A stretch of 64,000 bases of DNA from positions 62,001-126,000 of the forward strand of contig NZ_JABFHF010000004.1 of the NCBI RefSeq assembly GCF_015476655.1, written 5' to 3'. Below are positions 42,596 to 51,359 of this stretch, piece after piece (position 1 is the stretch's first letter; the number at the start of each line of letters is the position of its first letter). The notes beneath the pieces are model-generated. The model was not told the DNA's origin. It did no database searches and saw nothing but the letters and a program-made list of their open reading frames with translations. This DNA is from Aquiflexum lacus. Its GTDB lineage: Bacteria; Bacteroidota; Bacteroidia; Cytophagales; Cyclobacteriaceae. A program made the position numbers and the translations under genes.

Positions 42596-44383
42596 ATGGA
42601 AATGAAAAATAAATTTGATGATCATTACCGAGAGCTCCTTAGCAATCTTTTTGGGGAGATGGAAGAGAGTAGCCTTAAGCAAATTTTTGAAGGAGGCAAA
42701 AAAATAGAACTTGAAGCTGGAGATTATTTATTCAGACAAGGTGACAGCCAAAATGAACTTTTCATAGTATTGTCAGGGAGGCTTCGTGCCATCAATGAGG
42801 ATAAAGGTGGGACGGTTATTTTGGGTGACATTGCCGAAGGCGAACCTGTTGGTGAAATCGCACTTTTTACCAATGAGCCCCGTATGGCTGCGGTCATTGC
42901 GATCAGAAAATCCATTGTACTTGAAATCAGTAAAACCGAATATCATAGTGCAGTAGCAAAAAACCCGGAATTTGCATCAGCCTTGACAAGGTTTGTGATC
43001 AACCGGATGAGGAGAAATGTCCTTGAACAAAAAGTAGAGGCCATCCCAAAAAACATCGTCATCATCCAGCTTCAACAAGACTTAAATATTGACTATTGGG
43101 TATCAGAAATCAAAAACAATCTGGAAGCTATGCACATTCCAATCCAGGTATTGGGTCAGGAAGAAAAAGGAGAAAAAAACTACAAAGAACTTCCTGAGCT
43201 TTTGGAACAACATAAAGGGGTCAATTTGATCGTATGCAGTGGACAGGATCCTGATTGGTCCAAGCAATGCCTCCTTTATGCTGATCTGGTGATTTTAGCT
43301 TCTTACTTTTATGCGGATTCGAATCTTTATGATATCGAGAAGGAGCAGAAACTTTATGAGAATAATATCCTAAACAGGAAAAAATACTTATTGCTATTAC
43401 ATCCTGAAAATGTAGACCTTCCTGAAAATACCGCTAAGTGGTTTAAAGACAGAAATATCCATTTACATATTCATGCCCGTAAAAATAACAGCAGGGACAT
43501 GCGCAGGCTATGTAGGATTATCACCAATCAGGCCGTGGGCTTGGTTCTAGGTGGCAGTGGTGCAAAAGGCTATGCTCATGTCGGAGCAGCTCAAGCACTA
43601 TTGGAAGCCGGAGTGGAGATAGATTTTGTTGGGGGAAGCAGTGCAGGGGCACTTTATGGTATCATTATGGCCTTTGCTGATTTTCGACAAAAAAGAATTG
43701 AGGCAATATGCCAGCAATCCGCAGAGAGTGACCTGGGAATAAACGATTTCTTTTTGACCTTTTTTGCGAAAAACAGTACCCAAAAAATTGAAGAGTTTTC
43801 CAAAAATGTTTTTGGCAGTACCGCTTTGGAGGATATTTGGGTTAATTCGTATTGCGTATCAACTGATATGACAAACAACGAGGTTAAAATCCATAGTACC
43901 GGCAAGGTATGGCAGCAAGTGCGGGAAAGCTTTTTATCTCCCGGAATCTTTCCTCCTGTAGTGGTGGATGATCAGGTGTATATGGATGGTGCCATGGCAG
44001 ATAATATTCCCATAGACCCCATGTACCGATACCCTGTCAAAAACATCATTGCTGTTTCTCTTTCAGGATCAGAACCAGAAAAAGTGGATTTTAAAAACGT
44101 CCCTTCGGTTTGGGATCAAGTGAAAGGCAAATTTGCGAAGAAAAAGAGATATGATAATCCTGTCATCACCACTGTAATGGTCAACTCCATGACTTTCAAT
44201 TCCCGACAGCGGGAAGAGATCAATAAATCCAAAGTATCTCTCTTTTTTGAAATCAACCTGAGGGCAGTCAGTCTTCTGGATGACAGTAAATGGAAGCGGG
44301 TTGTGAAAAAAGGCCATGATCAAACCAAATCTTACCTAGATGAATTGCCTGTAGAGGAAAAATTCTGGTTAAAATCTTCCTAA
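42596..44383 (+). CDS. Cyclic-nucleotide-binding patatin-like phospholipase (NTE-like)
   Basis: 595 aa, soluble. The N-terminal cNMP-binding domain has the phosphate-binding cassette GEIALFTNEPRMAAVIA with the Glu and Arg that contact the cyclic phosphate. A middle region (about 150-310) is an NTE-type linker. The patatin domain has the oxyanion loop GGSGAKGYAH, nucleophile Ser349 in GSSAG and the dyad Asp464 in DGA. The arrangement matches the neuropathy-target-esterase family, which hydrolyses (lyso)phospholipids. It sits between an adenylate cyclase gene and kinase/receiver-cyclase genes, so cAMP-gated lipid hydrolysis is the natural reading, but activation by cAMP is inference. Confidence 0.93.
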   Translation: MEMKNKFDDHYRELLSNLFGEMEESSLKQIFEGGKKIELEAGDYLFRQGDSQNELFIVLSGRLRAINEDKGGTVILGDIAEGEPVGEIALFTNEPRMAAVIAIRKSIVLEISKTEYHSAVAKNPEFASALTRFVINRMRRNVLEQKVEAIPKNIVIIQLQQDLNIDYWVSEIKNNLEAMHIPIQVLGQEEKGEKNYKELPELLEQHKGVNLIVCSGQDPDWSKQCLLYADLVILASYFYADSNLYDIEKEQKLYENNILNRKKYLLLLHPENVDLPENTAKWFKDRNIHLHIHARKNNSRDMRRLCRIITNQAVGLVLGGSGAKGYAHVGAAQALLEAGVEIDFVGGSSAGALYGIIMAFADFRQKRIEAICQQSAESDLGINDFFLTFFAKNSTQKIEEFSKNVFGSTALEDIWVNSYCVSTDMTNNEVKIHSTGKVWQQVRESFLSPGIFPPVVVDDQVYMDGAMADNIPIDPMYRYPVKNIIAVSLSGSEPEKVDFKNVPSVWDQVKGKFAKKKRYDNPVITTVMVNSMTFNSRQREEINKSKVSLFFEINLRAVSLLDDSKWKRVVKKGHDQTKSYLDELPVEEKFWLKSS

Positions 44384-44413
44384 TGGACAATTTTAAAAAT
44401 AAAAGATAGGTTT

Positions 44414-45802
44414 ATGGGTTTCGAAAATGTCATTGCATTTATCTTCTTGTATTATCTGCGCAGGCAGTTGAAAACAAAGGAAATCCCTGAGAGATGGAGG
44501 CAGCCAATAAATTACGGACTGATCATCGTTGTCAGTTTAGCCATTTTGGCGGGTTCCGGTCTTGTAAATGATCTGCTTCTCAAATTTTTAAGCATTCTGC
44601 TGATTTCTTACATTGTCTACAATATTTTCACCCATCCGGAATTTTCGGGAACAAAATCATTGGTCTATGCAGCACTGCCTTTAATCGCTGTATCCTTAAT
44701 CAGAGATATTTTTGAACTGGCCATGCCTGAATTTTTCAAGACTTGGGATAAGGTATTCGACGTTGCCTCATTCTTTGCCTTTATCTGGTTGGTAGCAATG
44801 TATATCACGTATAGAAAGCAGAAAAAAGCACTTTTGGCTGAGAAAATCAAGGCCTTGGAAAGGGAAAAAGAATTTCAGATCACCCAAACTCTAAAGGCAA
44901 AACTTGAGGTAGATGTAGCGGAAAGGACAGCAGAACTGGTCAAACAGAAAGAAGAACTTGAAAAAGCACTGGAGGAGTTGAAATCGGCGCAGGCCCAATT
45001 GATCCAATCGGAAAAAATGGCCTCATTAGGGGAACTGACAGCTGGAATTGCCCATGAGATACAGAATCCTTTGAATTTTGTCAATAATTTTTCGGAGGTA
45101 AGTCAAGAATTGATTGATGAAATGCATCAGGAGTTAGAGAGCGGTGACCTAGAAGAGGTTAAGGCTATAGCCCTAGACATCAAACAGAATCTGGAAAAAA
45201 TCCATCATCATGGTAGTCGTGCAGATAATATAGTCAAGGGAATGCTACTGCATAGCCGTTCAAGTTTGGGAGAAAAAACCCCAACTGATATCAACATGTT
45301 GGCTGATGAGTATCTCAGACTTTCTTATCACGGATTGAGAGCAAAAGACAAATCTTTCAACGCTGATTTTAAAACCGATTTTGAGACCAATCTTCCAAAA
45401 ATCAATATTGTCCCACAGGATATTGGTAGGGTAATGCTCAATCTGATCAACAATGCCTTTTATGCAGTCAATGACCAACGAAAAAAGGCAGAGAATTCAG
45501 ACTTTAAACCCTCGGTAACGGTAAATACCTCGATGAATGAAAAAGAAAATAAAATCATAATTAAAATTGCAGATAATGGTCCAGGCATTCCTAAACAAAT
45601 GAAAGATAAAATATTCCAACCTTTCTTCACCACCAAACCCACAGGACAAGGTACGGGTCTAGGTCTCTCACTGAGTTATGATATTGTGAAAGCCCATGGA
45701 GGGGAACTTAAAGTCGAGTCTCCCGCTAAAGAAGGAAAAGGCCTGCCTACCCTGTCTAACGGTCAGGCAGGAACAGTTTTTATTGTTACACTACCTATTT
45801 AA
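44414..45802 (+). CDS. Histidine kinase with compact membrane sensor
   Basis: 462 aa. About four hydrophobic segments in the first ~140 residues replace the large extracytoplasmic sensors of its paralogs. A long coiled coil follows (about 140-195), then DHp His214 in [17 protein letters not shown] and a HATPase with NLINNAFYAV, DNGPGIP and GTGLGLS. The DHp loop is a plain acidic stretch without repeats, like the 15706 kinase. A CCTGCCT/AGGCAGG palindrome lies near the C-terminus. It starts 30 bp after the patatin gene. It may sense membrane state or an internal signal, and its place next to a lipid hydrolase is suggestive but not proof. Confidence 0.92.
   Translation: MGFENVIAFIFLYYLRRQLKTKEIPERWRQPINYGLIIVVSLAILAGSGLVNDLLLKFLSILLISYIVYNIFTHPEFSGTKSLVYAALPLIAVSLIRDIFELAMPEFFKTWDKVFDVASFFAFIWLVAMYITYRKQKKALLAEKIKALEREKEFQITQTLKAKLEVDVAERTAELVKQKEELEKALEELKSAQAQLIQSEKMASLGELTAGIAHEIQNPLNFVNNFSEVSQELIDEMHQELESGDLEEVKAIALDIKQNLEKIHHHGSRADNIVKGMLLHSRSSLGEKTPTDINMLADEYLRLSYHGLRAKDKSFNADFKTDFETNLPKINIVPQDIGRVMLNLINNAFYAVNDQRKKAENSDFKPSVTVNTSMNEKENKIIIKIADNGPGIPKQMKDKIFQPFFTTKPTGQGTGLGLSLSYDIVKAHGGELKVESPAKEGKGLPTLSNGQAGTVFIVTLPI
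45742..45771 (+). repeat. CCTGCCT/AGGCAGG palindrome near the C-terminus of the 44414 kinase
   Basis: 30 bp with 7-bp arms and a longer centre, read as LPTLSNGQAG just before the last strand. Same arms and same protein site as the copy at 10160. Confidence 0.82.
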
Positions 45803-45975
45803 GAGATATTTGAAAAAATCGGTCGTCTGCTGGAATTTGTCATCATTATGCAAAACATGTGAATTTGGAAGCCCATCATAGGTAAAGAATCACCCAAGAT
45901 TTTCCATTAGAACCCAATAAGTAGTTAAATTTCAATGCAATTGTGTATTTTACATAAAAATTAAACTATGGTTTA

Positions 45976-47220
45976 ATGATAACGAAAACCACCACACCCA
46001 AGATAGTTTTGATACAGAGGTTTTTCTTTTTAATAATATTTTTCCTAACACCATTCTTGGTGCCAGTACATGCGTCTGCTCAATCCCATCCTGAACCGGG
46101 GCTTCCGTTTATATCAACCTACGCCTCAAAAATCTCTATTGCCCCGCGCCATGTGTGGAGCGTGATACAGACCGGAAGAGGAACTATGTGTTTTGTTGCA
46201 ACCTCCGGTCTCACAGAATTGGACGAGGAAACCTGGACACAAAACTATTGGTATGCTACTTGGCAGGCATTTGTGATATACCTGATCATACTTGTTTTTT
46301 TGATGTTCTTGATCAATATGTTTCAAAAAAGACAGTTATTGGCCAAAGTCCATGAAGAAAACAGAGAAAAAGAACTGAAGCAAGCAAGGGAAATCCAAAA
46401 AGCCCACGAGAATCTCAAAACCATGCAAGAACAATTGATCCAACAGGAAAAACTGGCAAGCTTAGGACAACTGACTGCAGGTATAGCCCATGAGATCAAA
46501 AACCCATTGAATTTTGTCAATAATTTCTCCGAACTAAGCTTGGAATATATTGAAGAGATTTATGAGGAAATGACAAAACTTGAACAAAGTGAAATCACAG
46601 AAGACATCAGGGCTTTGTTGGAAGATGTGAAGTACAATCTACAGAAAATACTACAGCATGGTTCACGGGCAGATGGCATTGTCAAATCCATGTTGATGCA
46701 CTCAAGGGGAGGAAAGGGAATCATGGAACTTACCGACCTCAATGAATTGGTAAAGGAATATGTCAATCTGGCTTTTCATGGTATGCGGGCAAACAAAAAT
46801 CCGATCAATGTGGATATACAATTACAGTTGGACGAAAAACTACCGAAGGTCAATCTCAATCCGGAAGACTTCAGCAGGGTAATTCTCAACCTCTGTAAGA
46901 ATGCCTTTGATGCCATGAGGGATAAAACCATAGATAACACTACCGGTTATCTGCCCAGGTTAATTGTAAGTACCAGAGAAATGGGAGATAAGATTTTTTT
47001 GGAAGTTGAGGATAACGGACCGGGAATATCCGAAGAAAATAGAGGAAAATTGTTGATGCCTTTTTTTACCACCAAAAAAGGAACAGAAGGAACGGGCCTG
47101 GGATTGAGTATCACCCATGATATTGTCAAAGCCCATGAAGGAACTCTTGAAATAAATTCGGAAGTAGGAAATTTTACCCGTTTTAGTATTACTTTAATGA
47201 ACACTCAAAATAAAGATTGA
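45976..47220 (+). CDS. Histidine kinase with vestigial propeller sensor
   Basis: 414 aa. A signal segment (FFLIIFFLTPFLVPVHASAQ) is followed by only about 55 extracytoplasmic residues. These comprise one propeller-like blade opening (GLPFISTYASK, HVWSVIQTGRGTMCFVATSGLTELD) and then directly a membrane segment whose start, YWYATWQAFVIY, matches the WYRTWWAYLIY that ends Y_Y_Y domains in the paralogs. It looks like a propeller kinase that lost nearly all blades and the Y_Y_Y domain by an internal, in-frame deletion. The core is intact: DHp His172 in [17 protein letters not shown], HATPase NLCKNAFDAM, DNGPGIS, GTGLGLS. It is followed after 5 bp by a receiver and then a receiver-cyclase, forming the only complete kinase-receiver-cyclase unit in the window. 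Confidence 0.92.
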   Translation: MITKTTTPKIVLIQRFFFLIIFFLTPFLVPVHASAQSHPEPGLPFISTYASKISIAPRHVWSVIQTGRGTMCFVATSGLTELDEETWTQNYWYATWQAFVIYLIILVFLMFLINMFQKRQLLAKVHEENREKELKQAREIQKAHENLKTMQEQLIQQEKLASLGQLTAGIAHEIKNPLNFVNNFSELSLEYIEEIYEEMTKLEQSEITEDIRALLEDVKYNLQKILQHGSRADGIVKSMLMHSRGGKGIMELTDLNELVKEYVNLAFHGMRANKNPINVDIQLQLDEKLPKVNLNPEDFSRVILNLCKNAFDAMRDKTIDNTTGYLPRLIVSTREMGDKIFLEVEDNGPGISEENRGKLLMPFFTTKKGTEGTGLGLSITHDIVKAHEGTLEINSEVGNFTRFSITLMNTQNKD

Positions 47221-47225
47221 ATGGT

Positions 47226-47600
47226 ATGAAAATTTTAATAGTTGATGACGAAAAAGATGTTGAAATGCTCTTCCGGCAAAAATTCCGTAAAGAAGTCCGA
47301 AATGGGGAACTTGAACTCGTATTTGCTTTTTCCGGTGCAGAGGCAATAAATATTTTGGAAGAATCTGATCCACCAAAAGTAGTCTATGTGTTTTCTGATA
47401 TTAATATGCCAGGAATGACAGGGCTTGAATTGTTGGATAAGGTCAAAAAACGTTTTCCCCAAATCAATGTAAGTATGATTTCGGCTTATGGCGACAGCGA
47501 AAACTTTAATAAAGCGATTAATTCCGGTGCGAAGGAATTTTTTACCAAACCCATTGATTTTGATTCCCTAAAAAAAGAAATAAAAGAATTATTGAATTGA
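47226..47600 (+). CDS. Stand-alone CheY-like response regulator
   Basis: 124 aa from the ATG at 47226; an upstream TTG overlapping the kinase stop is possible but less likely. A receiver only, with DD acid pair (IVDDEKD), phospho-acceptor Asp in FSDINMPGMTG, Ser in MISAYGD and Lys in FFTKPI. It is very similar to the receiver at 38497, so the two probably arose by duplication and may share kinases. It lies between the 45976 kinase and the 47628 receiver-cyclase. It may act as a phosphate sink or as an adaptor to the cyclase (inference). Confidence 0.93.
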   Translation: MKILIVDDEKDVEMLFRQKFRKEVRNGELELVFAFSGAEAINILEESDPPKVVYVFSDINMPGMTGLELLDKVKKRFPQINVSMISAYGDSENFNKAINSGAKEFFTKPIDFDSLKKEIKELLN

Positions 47601-47627
47601 AGAGAATACAATTAGATTTTTATAATT

Positions 47628-48671
47628 ATGGCGAAGATACTTGTAGTTGATGATGAAGCTGATCTAGAAGTGCTGATCAAGCAAAAATTCCGGCAAAAAA
47701 TCCGGCAAAATGAATATGAATTCATTTTTGCCATCAACGGAAGACATGCTTTAGAACAGTTGGAAGTTCATCATGATGTGGATGTGGTGTTGAGTGATAT
47801 CAATATGCCTGAAATGGATGGATTGACACTGCTTTCCAAGTTGAATGAAAAAAATGCGCTGCTCAAGTCGGTCATTGTTTCCGCTTATGGTGATATGGAC
47901 AATATCCGTACTGCAATGAACAGGGGCGCGTTTGATTTTGTCACCAAACCAGTCAATTTTTCTGACCTTGAAATTACCATTGACAGAACTGTCAAGCATG
48001 TTGGTATGATCAAGGACACCCTGAAAGCCATGAAAGAAAATAATATTTTAAAAATGTATGTCGACGAGACAGTACTCAATTTTATGGGTAGCCGTGAAAT
48101 CGGAGCATCCTTATTTGACAATGAAACTATCCAAGGAACCGTTGCATTCATAGATATTTGCGGATTTACAGCCATTAGCGAAAACCACCCACCTGATGAA
48201 GTGGTAGGACTCTTAAATGAATATTTTGACATCATGGCAAGGTCAATAATCGATGAAAACGGAATTGTGGATAAGTTTATGGGTGATGCCGTTTTGGCTG
48301 TTTTCAAAGGAGATAACCATTTGGAGCGGGCCATAAATTCCTGTCTCAACATCAAAGACGAAATATCCAATAAACCGGAAATCGAAGGGAAGATGAATTT
48401 TAAACCCAATGTCTCTATAGGCATCAACACAGGTGAAATGATCTCTGGAAATATTGGATCTTCTACTTTAAGGCGCTTGGATTATACTGTAATCGGGGAT
48501 ACTGTCAATACCGCTGCAAGACTTCAATCATCCGCAAAAGAAGGTCAAATTTTTATAGCAGAAAATAGTTATCATATCATCAAAGACTCATTTAATTGTG
48601 AAACGATCGGACTTTTAGAAATGAAAAATAAAAAGGTGCCTTTAATGGTTTATGAAGTGATGGGAAGGTAA
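47628..48671 (+). CDS. Receiver-adenylate cyclase fusion (class III)
   Basis: 347 aa, soluble. Residues 1-125 are a receiver domain (VVDDEAD, phospho-acceptor in LSDINMPEMDG, Ser in VSAYGD, Lys in VTKPV). A short helix leads to a class III cyclase domain. Metal-binding residues are Asp176 (FIDICGF) and Asp220 (FMGDAV). Lys216 with Thr287 (YTVIGD) matches the Lys/Thr pair typical of bacterial adenylate cyclases. Asn294 and Arg298 (NTAAR) complete the site. It should make cAMP under control of phosphorylation, most likely from the 45976 kinase two genes upstream. It is the last gene of the island and is convergent with the exonuclease gene. Confidence 0.94.
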   Translation: MAKILVVDDEADLEVLIKQKFRQKIRQNEYEFIFAINGRHALEQLEVHHDVDVVLSDINMPEMDGLTLLSKLNEKNALLKSVIVSAYGDMDNIRTAMNRGAFDFVTKPVNFSDLEITIDRTVKHVGMIKDTLKAMKENNILKMYVDETVLNFMGSREIGASLFDNETIQGTVAFIDICGFTAISENHPPDEVVGLLNEYFDIMARSIIDENGIVDKFMGDAVLAVFKGDNHLERAINSCLNIKDEISNKPEIEGKMNFKPNVSIGINTGEMISGNIGSSTLRRLDYTVIGDTVNTAARLQSSAKEGQIFIAENSYHIIKDSFNCETIGLLEMKNKKVPLMVYEVMGR

Positions 48672-48703
48672 GATTTGGCCTTATTGCGGATACCACCTCA
48701 TCC

Positions 48704-49378
48704 TCACCTCACCAAACTCCCAAAATCTTTTATCCCCTTTTTTTCTGCAATTTTCAATAGTTTCATCAACAGCTGCGCAGTCAAAAAAGCATCACCTGCC
48801 GCAGTATGCCTGTCATCAAGCGGAATACCATATTTTTGGCACAAGCTATCAAGTGAGTGTTCTCCGGGTTTTCCAAGGGAAATATCATAGTGGGGCCCCT
48901 TTTCAAGTCTTAAACTGAGGTACAAGGTATCAATCGTAGGATTTAGGAATTTTTTGAAACCAAAAGGCTTTAATGTCTTTTCCAACATCATCATATCAAA
49001 ACCAATATGATGTCCTACTATGATGTCTGAACCAACATAAGCTAAAAGTTCTTTTACAAAATCTGCCTGCGGAAATACCTGATTGTCGTACAATATTTCG
49101 TGAATCTGAACAGCTTCTTTGTTTCTTTTGGGAGCATCGAGATAAACTTCCAATACCGTATTCACAATTATTCTGTATCCTTTGATTTTTACGGCTCCAA
49201 AGGAAAGAATATGGTCATTTTTAGGATCCAATCCCGTAGTTTCTGTATCCAAAACCACAAATCCCAATTGGTCCAAAGGTCTTAAAGAAGGTGTTTTTTT
49301 TTCAAACAACTTTTCATATTCGGCTACAAATCCTGCTTTTGGAACCTTATTCTTTTTCAAAAAGTCAAACCATGCCAT
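48704..49378 (-). CDS. DnaQ-like 3'-5' exonuclease
   Basis: 224 aa, DEDDh family. Exo I is VLDTETTGLD, Exo II is VGHHIGFDMMML and Exo III is RHTAAGDAFLTAQLL, giving the full set of metal-binding acids and the His. It starts 1 bp after the stop of the CBS/DUF294 gene and is therefore co-transcribed with it. This exonuclease-DUF294 pairing next to acetate genes is a common arrangement in bacteria, though the reason is not established. The substrate could be DNA or small RNA. It is shorter than a polymerase III epsilon subunit with its C-terminal tail and is probably not the replicative proofreader. Confidence 0.9.
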   Translation of the reverse strand: MAWFDFLKKNKVPKAGFVAEYEKLFEKKTPSLRPLDQLGFVVLDTETTGLDPKNDHILSFGAVKIKGYRIIVNTVLEVYLDAPKRNKEAVQIHEILYDNQVFPQADFVKELLAYVGSDIIVGHHIGFDMMMLEKTLKPFGFKKFLNPTIDTLYLSLRLEKGPHYDISLGKPGEHSLDSLCQKYGIPLDDRHTAAGDAFLTAQLLMKLLKIAEKKGIKDFGSLVR

Positions 49379-49379
49379 A

Positions 49380-51326
49380 TCAACCTCCGAAATAATCCAA
49401 TTGAAACCTTACCCTCAGGATCTTTTGAAGCTCATCTATGGGAGCAAAAGTGTTTTTAAGCATTTGCCTCTGCAGCTTGCCCAATGATTCAGGTGATATA
49501 TACCTACCGGAATTTGAGGATCGCAGGCCTTCAATGGCACGCATCCGCATGAGGATTTCATAAGCTTTACCCGCTTCCAAAAAAAGATCCTTATAATTTG
49601 GCTCCAGTTCTGACAATTTCTCGAATCGCTTGAAGGTATTGTTGATACCTACTATCTTATGGCTCAGCACTAAAAGCCTTGCAATATCCGCCAATGGCAT
49701 CATCGCCCGTAATTTGATATCAAATTTATCCCGGTGCTCACCTGACTTTTCCATGATGAAGTTTCGGAAAAACCCCAAAGGGGGCGGGTTCAACAACGCA
49801 TTTTTTGCCAGAAAATTTAAGAATATGGTTTTCCCTGCTATTTCCTGATAGATATGGGATGTCATATCATCTGCCAAACTTTTACTCCCAAAAATGGGCC
49901 TGAAATCAAAAAAAATAGCCGCATGCATCAGCGCTTCCTGATTAGGACTTAGGATCCAATCACTGAAATATTTTTTCCATTCAGAGAGCGGCTGACACCA
50001 TTTTGGATTATTGGCCATCATGTCAGCAGGACAGGATTGAAACCCACAGGACAATAATATCTCAATCACTTCCTGCCCGATCAGCAACATGTATTCCTTG
50101 GTTTTTCCCAGCTTTGAAGCCTTAACATCTTCAAATACAATGGCATTGTCCAAATCAGTCCTTAGCAATTGCTCCTCTCTTCCTTCGCTACCCAATGAAA
50201 GAAAACAGAACTTTACTTTGGATTCATCGGGATAAGCTACATCATGCTTATTTTTGGCAATCTGAACGGCCCTTTGGATGATGATGTCATTGATTTCGGA
50301 AATGATATTGGCAACAAAATCCATCGCCAATTCATTTTCTAGGTAATATTTCAACAAGCGCTCGGCCCTATCTCGGATTTTAGCCATTTCCTTGACCTCC
50401 CAGGTATTCATCAAAGCATTGATCAATACAGCAGGGCTGTTTCCTTGAGATAGAAGAATATCATGATCCGATAAAATCCCGGTTACCGGGCTGTCAGGCG
50501 AACCATCTTCGGTGAAAATCAAATGATGAAGCCGATTTTTGATCATAGTGAGGTAAAGGCTAGAAAAGTCTGCCTCTTTACTCTTGGTCATCACAGGACT
50601 TGTCATCAGGTCATCTACCAAAGTATCGTAACTTCTGCCTTTTGCCACCAGTCTGTTGCGAAGGTCTTTATCCGTAATGATGCCTACCGGGTGTTTCTTT
50701 TGATTCACTACCACGATTGACCCTACTCCTTTTTCAGACATGCTTCTGGCAGCCATTGCCACCGTTTCTCCTGCTTGGCAGGTGAGTACTTCATGGGAAT
50801 AATTCAGGTCGGATTGACCGGTAAATATTAACAGGCCATTGTCTTTGGATAATTCGGTGAAAGCGGTTCTGGCTTTTTGGGATTGCGAAAGATCCGACCT
50901 GACTACTACTTGGCCTGAGGCAAATCCTGCAGCAAAATATAAGCTGACCCTACTGTTTTCCTGTAGAATTTTTTCAAAAATGGCAACAGGTATGGCATAA
51001 ATCAGGGATTCCTCTCGGGTCCGAGCGCTTAGGATATAGGGTCTTTTACCCAACAGTGCCAGTACTCCAAAAACATCTCCTTCATCACACACCTCCACCA
51101 CCTTGGACACACCATCTTTTTTTTCAGTCAATTCAACTGATCCTTCTTTCAGCACAAAGAAATAGTTTTGAGCAGGTTCTCCCTGCTCAAACAATACTTC
51201 TTCATTCACAAAATACCGTACCTCTACTCCTTTTGCGACCAACTCCAAGGAGGAATCACTGAGAAAAGAAAAAGGCGGGTATCTCTTTAGAAATTCTTTG
51301 ACTCTGTTGACAATGACATTGGACAT
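49380..51326 (-). CDS. cNMP-domain/CBS/DUF294 nucleotidyltransferase-like protein
   Basis: 648 aa, soluble. N-terminal cNMP-binding fold (EEVLFEQGEPAQNYFFVLKEGSVEL), two CBS domains (about 170-300; SEKGVGSIVVVNQKKHPVGIITDKDLR), a DUF294 nucleotidyltransferase-like domain with LGSEGREEQLLRTDLDNAI, and a DUF294 C-terminal helical domain. The phosphate-binding cassette reads FGVLALLGKRPYILSART: the usual Glu of FGE is Val and the Arg-Ala pair is displaced, so cAMP binding is doubtful. CBS domains usually bind adenosine nucleotides. The gene lies 33 bp after acs and 1 bp before the exonuclease gene. A regulatory role in acetate metabolism is inferred from context only. Confidence 0.92.
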   Translation of the reverse strand: MSNVIVNRVKEFLKRYPPFSFLSDSSLELVAKGVEVRYFVNEEVLFEQGEPAQNYFFVLKEGSVELTEKKDGVSKVVEVCDEGDVFGVLALLGKRPYILSARTREESLIYAIPVAIFEKILQENSRVSLYFAAGFASGQVVVRSDLSQSQKARTAFTELSKDNGLLIFTGQSDLNYSHEVLTCQAGETVAMAARSMSEKGVGSIVVVNQKKHPVGIITDKDLRNRLVAKGRSYDTLVDDLMTSPVMTKSKEADFSSLYLTMIKNRLHHLIFTEDGSPDSPVTGILSDHDILLSQGNSPAVLINALMNTWEVKEMAKIRDRAERLLKYYLENELAMDFVANIISEINDIIIQRAVQIAKNKHDVAYPDESKVKFCFLSLGSEGREEQLLRTDLDNAIVFEDVKASKLGKTKEYMLLIGQEVIEILLSCGFQSCPADMMANNPKWCQPLSEWKKYFSDWILSPNQEALMHAAIFFDFRPIFGSKSLADDMTSHIYQEIAGKTIFLNFLAKNALLNPPPLGFFRNFIMEKSGEHRDKFDIKLRAMMPLADIARLLVLSHKIVGINNTFKRFEKLSELEPNYKDLFLEAGKAYEILMRMRAIEGLRSSNSGRYISPESLGKLQRQMLKNTFAPIDELQKILRVRFQLDYFGG

Positions 51327-51359
51327 TCTTGATGGGTCTATTTAGAAATAATTTACCTT

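Noticed and set aside
767-48671. Anti-phage defence island based on cyclase plus patatin (CBASS-like)
   Set aside because: The cyclases are class III adenylate cyclases, not CD-NTases, and the patatin carries a classical cNMP-binding domain; the surrounding genes are sensor kinases.
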